Below, in pieces: positions 57,342 through 64,000 of a stretch of DNA of 64,000 nucleotides. A program made the translations under genes and the position numbers. Location: NCBI GenBank assembly GCA_025084515.1, contig JAJAGP010000284.1, positions 450,967-514,966 on the forward strand, written 5' to 3'. The first letter of the stretch is position 1. Each line of letters begins with the position of its first letter. The stretch is from Ancistrus triradiatus (lineage: Eukaryota; Chordata; Actinopteri; Siluriformes; Loricariidae). The notes beneath the pieces are model-generated. The model saw only the letters and a list, made by a program, of their open reading frames with translations, did no database searches and had not been told where the DNA came from.

Positions 57342-57639
57342 GCTTGATTAATGTGTGGGTGGTGTCTCTAAATGCTTTAAGTAGGAGCACTTTTGACTGG
57401 CCAATCTATTTTTCATTTAATGTGTTCTCAACAAATATTTACTCAATGAATTACAATTTATAATTGGTGCAACACTGTTTTAGGTGTTTTAGGTGTTTTA
57501 TAGTGACTGGTTTAACCATATTTTATTTTTATTCTTATAAAAATTGTTTTTAAATTACTTCTCTGATTGAAATGCTACACAGAGCCTATGCAGACACCTC
57601 TACCTCTCAAAAGCAGTGTGGTGGGGGCACATGCCAGCT
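57342..57639. other. AT-rich noncoding stretch
   Basis: Nothing recognised. Confidence 0.4.
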
Positions 57640-57885
57640 TCATCATCATGACACTAAAATATTCCATGCACTTTTCAGCTATAAAAACTTTTTTTCTTCT
57701 CAGAAATAAGAAGTAATGACAGAGGTCTCATAAATGGAGTCAAAAGTACAAATTTTTACTTTGAAATGTAGTGCAGCAAAAGTATAAAGTATCAAATAAC
57801 AGAAATACTCAAGTAGAAAATACTTTAAGTTGGACTTAAGTACAATACTTGAGTAAATGTTACTGTCTACCACTGACCATCAGGG
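57640..57885 (-). mobile_element. End of a hAT-type fish MITE (AAGTATAAAGTATCAAA)
   Basis: GAAATGTAGTGCAGCAAAAG, AGTATAAAGTATCAAATAAC, AATACTCAAGTAGAAAATAC and ACTTGAGTAAATGTTACTGT, ending TACCACTG, are the right end of a common teleost hAT-related element similar to the left end at 42470-42546. The other end is not nearby. Confidence 0.6.
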
Positions 57886-57941
57886 TAACTGTCATTCATG
57901 AACCTAGCCAGTGTTAGAATACTGATGTTATGCAGTGCTCT

Positions 57942-58148
57942 GGGACTGTGGTAGCCTAGCGGTTAAGGTACAGGACTATGGACCACAAGGTCCAGGGTTC
58001 AAATCCCACCTCTGCCAAGCTGCCAGTGTTGGGTCCTTGAGCAAGACCCTTAACCCACAATTGCTTGGATTGTATGACTGTATCAATTGTAAGTCGCTCT
58101 GGATAAGGGCATCTGCTAAATGCTGTAAATGTAAATGTAAAATGTAAA
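57942..58148 (+). mobile_element. tRNA-derived SINE with V-SINE tail
   Basis: GGGACTGTGGTAGCCTAGCG, GGGTTCAAATCCCACCTCTG, CCTTGAGCAAGACCCTTAAC and TCGCTCTGGATAAGGGCATC, then ATGTAAATG repeats. Full length and close to the 43446 copy, so it is a relatively young subfamily. Confidence 0.92.
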
Positions 58149-58228
58149 TGCTCTCTTAAGATGCCCCTCTATATTTTTATGATCATAACATGCCCTTCCA
58201 TAAGTCCTGTTCCGCTGCTTCACTCATC

Positions 58229-58230
<2 letters not shown>

Positions 58231-58265
<35 letters not shown>

Positions 58266-58286
58266 ACACACACACACACACACACT
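58231..58286. repeat. (TC)n(AC)n compound microsatellite
   Basis: About fifteen TC units followed by about ten AC units. Confidence 0.95.
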
Positions 58287-58493
58287 CTGTGCTTTAGGTA
58301 AAAAAGAGAAAACCACAGCAGACCTGACTCACAGGATGACTTGAAAGGGCAGAGGAAGCCACTGTGAACTGACTACTGTAAATAACACTCACACAACACT
58401 CTTTTTTTGCAAACAAGGTGCATTGCTTCCTGTTCACTAACACTACAAAAATATACTGATGCTGTACATTCATCTGTATTACAGTCTCAACTA

Positions 58494-59935
58494 CACACGT
58501 GGACAAAATTGTTGGTACCCTCAGTTAATGAAAGAAAAACCCACAATGGTAACAGAAATACTTTTAATCTGACAAAAGTAATAATAAATACAACGTCTGT
58601 GAAAATGAACAAATGAAAGTCAGACATTTCTTTTCAACCAGGCTTCAACAGAATTATTAAAAAAAATAAACCCATGAAACAGGCCTGGACAGAAATGATG
58701 GTACCCCTTAACTTAATATTTTGTTGCACAACCTGCAATCAAACGATTCCTGTATCTGTCAGTGAGACGTCTGCACCTCTCAGCAGGTATTTTGGCCCAC
58801 TCCTCATGAGCAAACTTCTCCAGTTGTCTCAGGTTTGAAGGGTGCCTTTTCCAGACGGCATGTTTCAGCTCTTTCCAAAGATGCTCAATAGAACTTAGGT
58901 CAGGGCTCATAGAAGGCCAGTGTTTTCCTCTTAGCCATTCTTGGGTGTTTTTAGATGTGTGTTTTGGGTCGTTATCCTGTTGCAAGACCCATGACCTGCG
59001 ACTGAGACCAAGCTTTCTGACATGGGGTAGCACATTTCTCTCTAGAACACCCTGTGCCAGATGCAGCAAAGCAGCCCCAGAACATAACAGCCTCCTCCAT
59101 GTTCCACAGTAGGGACAGTGTTCTGTTCTTGATATGCTTCATTTTTCCATCCGTGAACATAGAGCTGATGTGCCTTGCCAAAAAGTTCCATTTTTGTCTT
59201 ATCTGTCCATAGAACATTCTCCCAGAAGCTTTGTGGCTTGTCAACATGTAGTTTGGAAAATTCCAGTCTGGCTTTGACGGATGATCTGACACTGATGTTC
59301 CTTGAGCTTAAAGTTCACCTTTAATCTCTTTAGAAGTTTTTCTTGGCTCTTTTGTTACCATCCGTATTATCCGTCTCTTTGATTTGTGATCCATTTTCCT
59401 CCTGCGTCCACGTCCAGGGAGGTTGGCTACAGTCCCATGGGTCATAAATTTCTGAATAATATATGCAACTGTAGTCAGAGGAACATCAAACTGCTTGGAG
59501 ATGATCTTTATAACCTTTACCTTTAACATGCTTGTCTATAATTTTCATTCTAATGTCCTGAGACAAGTCTTTCCTTTGCTTCCTCTGGTCCATGTTGAGT
59601 GTGGTACACACCTTGTCACCAAACAGCACAGTGACTACCTGAAGCCCTATATATAGGCCCACTGACTGATTACAAGGTTGTAGACACCTTGATTTAACAT
59701 GTCCCTTTGGTCACATTTTTCAGGGGTACCATCATTTCTGTCCAGGCCTGTTTCATGGGTTTATTTTTTTAAATAATTCTGTTGAAGCATGGTTGAAAAG
59801 CAATGTCTGACTTTCATTTGTTCATTTCCATAGACTGTATTTATTATTACTTTTGTCAGATTAAAGTTATTTCTGTTATCATTGTGGGTTTTTCTTTCAT
59901 TAACTGAGGGGTACCAACAATTTTGTCCACGTGTG
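58494..59935 (-). mobile_element. Tc1-like transposon (CACACGTGGACAAAATTG family), 1.44 kb
   Basis: CACACGTGGACAAAATTGTT after TA (58492-58493), and AACAATTTTGTCCACGTGTG before TA (59936-59937): both ends and both TA copies are intact. Long arms pair (AATGAAAGAAAAACCCACAA against TTGTGGGTTTTTCTTTCATT). Among the best preserved elements in the window at DNA level. Confidence 0.95.
58713..59593 (-). pseudogene. Tc1-type DDE transposase, inactivated by frameshifts
   Basis: Starts MDQRKQRKDLSQDIRMKIID at 59593. The N-terminal domain shifts to KVIKIISKQFDVPLTTVAYI, LPGRGRRRKMDHKSKRRIIR and VTKEPRKTSKEIKGEL, followed by a frameshift. The catalytic blocks survive in different frames: LWTDKTK (first Asp), QEQNTVPTVEHGGG, VLQQDNDPKHTSKNTQEWLR (second Asp) and SPDLSSIEHLW (Glu). 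The distal frame of 118 codons ends with CATKY and a stop, the natural C-terminus. All three catalytic residues are preserved and roughly three indels separate the frames. Confidence 0.93.
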
Positions 59936-59937
59936 TA

Positions 59938-62410
59938 TTTCAGGTATTGTGGTTTGAGAGAGGTGCATTCTGTCCATATAAACAAAATACAGACACATTC
60001 CACTACACTTAATGTACACTGAATATATGCAATTAAAAAAACTAGTTACAGTATAAAGACAAGGAGGTGTTTCTAAGAAATGGCGGTACACAATAAAGTA
60101 CACAATTTCCCACTTATTCCAAATGTAGTCAAGGCCTTTGGTGCCTGGCATTTGCTTCGTTAGTTTTCACTAAACCTACATGACATTGAATACAAGTGAA
60201 TGTGATCCTAAAGCATTTTAATAAGTATATAGGCCTTAATTTGCTTAAAACCCCATACAGTTTTTCAAACCTAGACATGCCAGTGTAGTTCAGGAGACAG
60301 AATGACTACATATTTTGTATTCAATGTTGAATATAACGCCTGTCTTGCCATTAATTACATGCCCAAATAAGCTCAAATACATATTCCCAACAATGTTTTT
60401 TTTCCCTTTTTCCAATTATCACCTAACTTAGTTGTCAGAAATTTCAGGCCAATAATTAGGTTTCCCTTATCACATAACAGCTACGAAGCTGAATGGGTGA
60501 GTGGGGGCTTGAGGTTCACACATGCTTTATTTGACACATTAACCACTGCCTCCTTTCACACTGCAGCTTATTTAACATCATCAACTCACTAGGAAGAAGG
60601 TACTAACTACCCTTGCTTTAACTGACTGTGAAGACAGAAATGGCATCCATCTTACCCAGTGAGCAGTGCTAGGTATGCTCTGCATAACATTTTCACCGAA
60701 TATTCTGCAATACAAATTCCATCTACTGGGCCTCTGTTTTGATTTCAAACAACCCTGGTTGTTGTAGTCCCATATTGATTACTTCTTACATATGCATATA
60801 CATAGAAATCATATAATTACTTATTTGAATGTGGTATACTGGAAGTGTCATATGCATTATGAAGTTTTGTTGTTTTCCATTACGTCTTAGCCAGATGAGG
60901 CAATACCAAACTGAAAATAGAGATATCACATGCTAGACACTTCAGATGCAATTTTTAAAATAAAAATCAGTTTCAAGGTTTGGTGAAGGAAGTACAGCCA
61001 GAAATACTATTATAAGACTCAACAAGAATTCACTAATTGAACACATTCCACAGATAAAATGCATAAGAATTTTCTGAACATGGTGAAAGCAAGAGCTCCT
61101 ATTAAAACAATGACCTCTGGACACTAAAAGCTGGTAATACAGCTCATTTATGAGCAGCTCGGGGCACGTTCATGGCTTTGTGGCTGAGATTAAGGCATTA
61201 GAGCGTCACCTGCAGCTTGCTCACAGACTCATAAACGCACAGTACTGGAGTGCTCCATTAGGTTGCCATGGTGATTGATATGCGGCTGCTTCTCTAGCTT
61301 CGGGGCAGGGCTGTGAGGCTTCGTTTCCTGAAATCACACCTTTTTCTGTTGCGTCCAGGGAAGCAGCAGCCACTCCCAGTGCTGCCGAATGCAGCCGTTT
61401 CTTCTACTCCCATGGCCTTCTCCTGCTCTTTTATCCTGTGTTCTTAATACTTACATATGCATTAAGGTCCACTAAGAGCAAAGTCTCATTTCCAACGGGA
61501 TCCTTGGCACAGGGCAAATCTAAAAAGAAGATAGATAGCATGCAAAGAGGATTGGTTTCAGACTGAAGCATGCAGTGGAGAATGGAAATAATGACAATGT
61601 GATCTTCAGCTGGAGGTACGAAGGAGTATGGGTGATTTCTAGGCATGGTTGCCTCAGGCAGCAGAATTGATTCCAGGTTAGTGTAAGTTTTATATAATGC
61701 AGGTATTGTTTTCAGGGTCAGGGCATTTCAAAGGATGACAAATCCTCAAACACAAAGAAGTGGTAAGGCAGCTTGACCCTGGCTGTTGCTTTGAATTAGC
61801 GGGATTTTAAGTGCATTTTAAAGTATGCATTCAAACTCTGATTCTTTGTGGTTATGCCGATCGAATGTGTTCAATATTCTATTTGTGCCTCTTATTCTGT
61901 TTGATCTGTATGACTCTGTTGCTTTGCTTTGCCTTTGGGCTTGCAAATTAATAGTAAACTTATTTTTAGTTTGTCTTTCCACAAAAACAATAATACAAGT
62001 ATTCACCAAAAGTGTATTTCAGTCATGCACATGTATTGTGCACAAAATCGATACACAAAATCAATACTCAAAATCAAATATAGTTATTTTGTTTGTGTTG
62101 TACAACTGACTGAAAGAGATGAACAATGAATTACTAGCGTAACTTCCAGACTTTTTTCTAACCCAATGCTCAGGTATATAGACTGACCTTGGCTTCATTC
62201 CGGGTGACTTGACTGGGGGGTTTTAAATTTGCTGATCAACTTATCAACGTCCTTACACTTTAATGTCCGAGGTCTTAAAAATTGTAATAGAAACAAAACA
62301 TTTATCTTATATACATCTAATTCACATCTGCTGACAGAAAACTAGTACGATTGACCCCTTGAGACACATCCTGTCTACTGAAAAGAGCATTGCATTGTCG
62401 AAATCTATAC
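59938..62410. other. Repeat-poor noncoding stretch
   Basis: No bounded repeat or gene. 61130-61430 has balanced composition with words such as GGTTGCCATGGTGATTGATA, and is a candidate conserved regulatory sequence. Other frames are short and overlapping. Confidence 0.45.
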
Positions 62411-62463
62411 ATCTCTATCTATCTATCTATCTATCTATCTATATATCTATCTATATATATATA
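62411..62463. repeat. (ATCT)n/(AT)n microsatellite
   Basis: About ten ATCT units running into an AT run; the Tc1 at 62464 starts directly in the AT part. Confidence 0.93.
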
Positions 62464-63562
62464 TAGTGGGGCAAAAAAGTATTTAGTGAGCCAATGATTG
62501 TGCAAGTTCTCCTACTTAGAAAGATGAAAGAGGTCTGTAATTTTCATCATAGGTACACTTCAACTGTGTGAGGCAAAATGAGAAAATAACTACATAGAAG
62601 GACCTGATGAATGACCTGCAGAGAGCTGAGACCAAAATAACAAAGGCTACCATCAGTGACACACTACGCCAAGAGGGACTCAGATCCTGCAGTGCCAGGT
62701 GTGTCCCCCTGCTTAAGCCAATACATGTCCAGGCCCGTCTAAAGTTTGCCAGAGAGAATACGGATGATCCAGAAGAGGATTGGGAGAATATCATCTGGTA
62801 TACTATCAGAACGTTTTGGTAAAATCTCGCCTCGTTGTGTTTGGAGGAAGAAGAATGCTGAGTTGCATCCCAAGAACACCACACCTACTGTGAAGCATGG
62901 GGGTGGAAACATCATGCTTTGGGGCTGTTTTTCTGCAAAGGGGGCAGGGCGACTGATCCATGTTAAGGGGAGAATGAACGGGGCCATGTATCATGAGATT
63001 TTAAACCAAAACCTCCTTCCATCAGTGAGAGCATTGAAGATGGAACATGGCTGGGTCTTCCAGCATGACAATGATCCCAAACACACCACTCAGGCAACAA
63101 ATGAGTGGCTCCGTTAAAAGAATTTCAAGGTCCTGGAGTGGCCTAGCCAGTCTCCAGACCTCAACCCCATAAAAAATTTGTGGAGGGAGTTGAAAGTCCG
63201 TGTTGCCCCAAAACATCACTGCTCTAGAGGAGATCTTCATGGAGGAATTGACGAAAATACCAGCTACAGTGTGTGCCAACCTGGTGAAGACTCACTGGAA
63301 ACGTTTGACATCTGTAATTGTCATCAAAGGTTATGACAAGTATTGACTTGAACTTTTGTTATTGACCAAATACTTATTTTCCACCATAATTTACAATTAA
63401 AGTATTTAAAAATCCTACAATGTGATTTCCTGGATTTCTTTTTCTCATTTTGTCTCTAATAGTTGAAGTGTACCTGTGATGACAATTACAGACCTCTGTC
63501 ATCTTTCCAAGTAGGAGAACTTGCACAATCAGTGGCTGACTAAAGTCTTTTTTGCCCCACTG
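62464..63562 (+). mobile_element. Tc1-like transposon (CAGTGGGGCAAAAAAG family), N-terminal deletion
   Basis: The left end TAGTGGGGCAAAAAAGTATT (first base mutated) follows TA at 62462-62463; the right end CTTTTTTGCCCCACTG precedes TA (63563-63564). Length 1099 bases, about 200 shorter than its relative at 34553-35856, because the start of the transposase gene is deleted. Confidence 0.93.
62604..63350 (+). pseudogene. Tc1-type transposase, N-terminus deleted
   Basis: The coding relic begins at DLMNDLQRAETKITKATISD, about residue 90 of the usual protein, so both helix-turn-helix starts are gone. HVQARLKFARENTDDPEEDW and ENIIW follow. Where WSDETK is expected the sequence reads YTIRTFW then stop, as in the 34735-35690 copy. 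After a shift: RCVWRKKNAELHPKNTTPTV, KHGGGNIMLWGCFSAKGAGR, WVFQHDNDPKHTTQ (second Asp), then a stop, and PDLNPIKNLW with Glu changed to Lys. Two of three catalytic residues are missing. Confidence 0.92.
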
Positions 63563-63572
63563 TATGTATATA

Positions 63573-64000
63573 CACTGCTAAAAAAAAAATAAAGGGAACA
63601 GTTAAACAACACAATATAACTCCAAGTAAATCAAACTTCTGTGAAATCAAACTGTCCACTTAGGAAGCAACACTGATTGACAATCAACTTCACATGCTGT
63701 TGTGGAAATGGAATAGACAACAGGTGGAAATTATTGGCAATTAGCAAGACACACTCAATAAAGGAGTGGATCTGCAGGTGGGGACCACAGACCACTTCTC
63801 AATACCTATGCTTTCTGGCTGATGTTTTGGTCACTTTTGAATGTTGGTGGTGCTTTCACACTCGTGGTAGCATGAGACGGACTCTACAACATACACAAGT
63901 GGCTCAGGTAGTGCAGCTCATCCCTGATGGCACATCAATGTGAGTTGTGGCAAGAAGGTTTGCTGTGTCTGTCAGCGTAGTGTCCAGAGGCTGGAGGCGC
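63573..64000 (+). mobile_element. Tc1-like transposon (CACTGCTAAAAAAATAAAGG family), cut by window end
   Basis: CACTGCTAAAAAAAAAATAA follows TA at 63571-63572. Subterminal CAAACTTCTGTGAAATCAAA, AACTGTCCACTTAGGAAGCA and CTCAATAAAGGAGTGGATCT are characteristic of a widespread fish Tc1 family. The rest lies beyond 64000. Confidence 0.85.
63872..64000 (+). pseudogene. Tc1-type transposase start, truncated by window
   Basis: MRRTLQHTQVAQVVQLIPDG then TSM and TGA at 63941-63943, then VVARRFAVSVSVVSRGWRR in the same frame. The stop sits where an Arg codon (CGA) is expected, a likely CpG decay event. The frame is the N-terminal helix-turn-helix region; nothing can be said of the catalytic core. Confidence 0.8.

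Overview
The window looks like genomic DNA from a teleost fish, most plausibly an otophysan (catfish or characin relative). This rests on the repeat spectrum: many diverged Tc1-type transposons, tRNA-headed SINEs ending in the V-SINE tail GCTCTGGATAAGGGCG, long palindromic MITEs, hAT fragments, a fish-type L2/CR1-like LINE 3' end, and CA/GT microsatellites. Nothing is bacterial: there are no operons, no dense long reading frames and no ribosome binding sites. The species cannot be named from sequence alone.

There is no complete host protein-coding gene. The only well-supported host coding piece is a probable terminal exon at 10903-11156 (+). It has a polypyrimidine tract and AG acceptor, 83 codons, a stop, and a basic/acidic low-complexity protein ending in a leucine/arginine helix. 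A weaker initial-exon candidate (good Kozak ATG, splice donor) lies at 23240-23401 (+). The remaining unique sequence looks intronic or intergenic, with patches of higher-complexity sequence that could be conserved noncoding elements.

Summing the entries, transposable elements cover about 25 kb of 64 kb. Layout: 1-6.0 kb mostly unique; 6.1-9.2 kb an old MITE with two Tc1 remnants; 10.9-11.2 kb the terminal exon; 12.1-18.7 kb MITEs, an inverted pair of Tc1 fragments and a SINE; 21-24.8 kb a MITE, a deleted Tc1 and a fuller Tc1; 26.5-28.3 kb Tc1 and Tigger-like ends and an internally deleted hAT with a perfect 8-bp target duplication; 29.6-30.8 kb an LTR-like promoter segment and a chimeric SINE; 33.9-36.0 kb a palindromic MITE split by a Tc1 insertion; 37.7-39.7 kb a repeat and a Tc1 carrying a 60-bp copy of that repeat; 41-46 kb several nested fragments; 49.4-51.4 kb a MITE, a CA repeat and a Tc1; 53.1-53.9 kb a LINE; 55.6-59.9 kb three Tc1 segments and a SINE; 62.4-64 kb two Tc1 elements ten bases apart, the last cut by the window end.

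The genes do not form a pathway. All transposase genes are broken by stops, frameshifts, deletions or loss of DDE residues, so any mobility of these copies would have depended on enzyme from elsewhere. I found no new functional system. The interesting material is structural: nested insertions, a 60-bp insert with a 5-bp target duplication, a perfect inverted repeat at a deletion junction, two same-family copies sharing the same loss at the first catalytic Asp, and a chimeric SINE.
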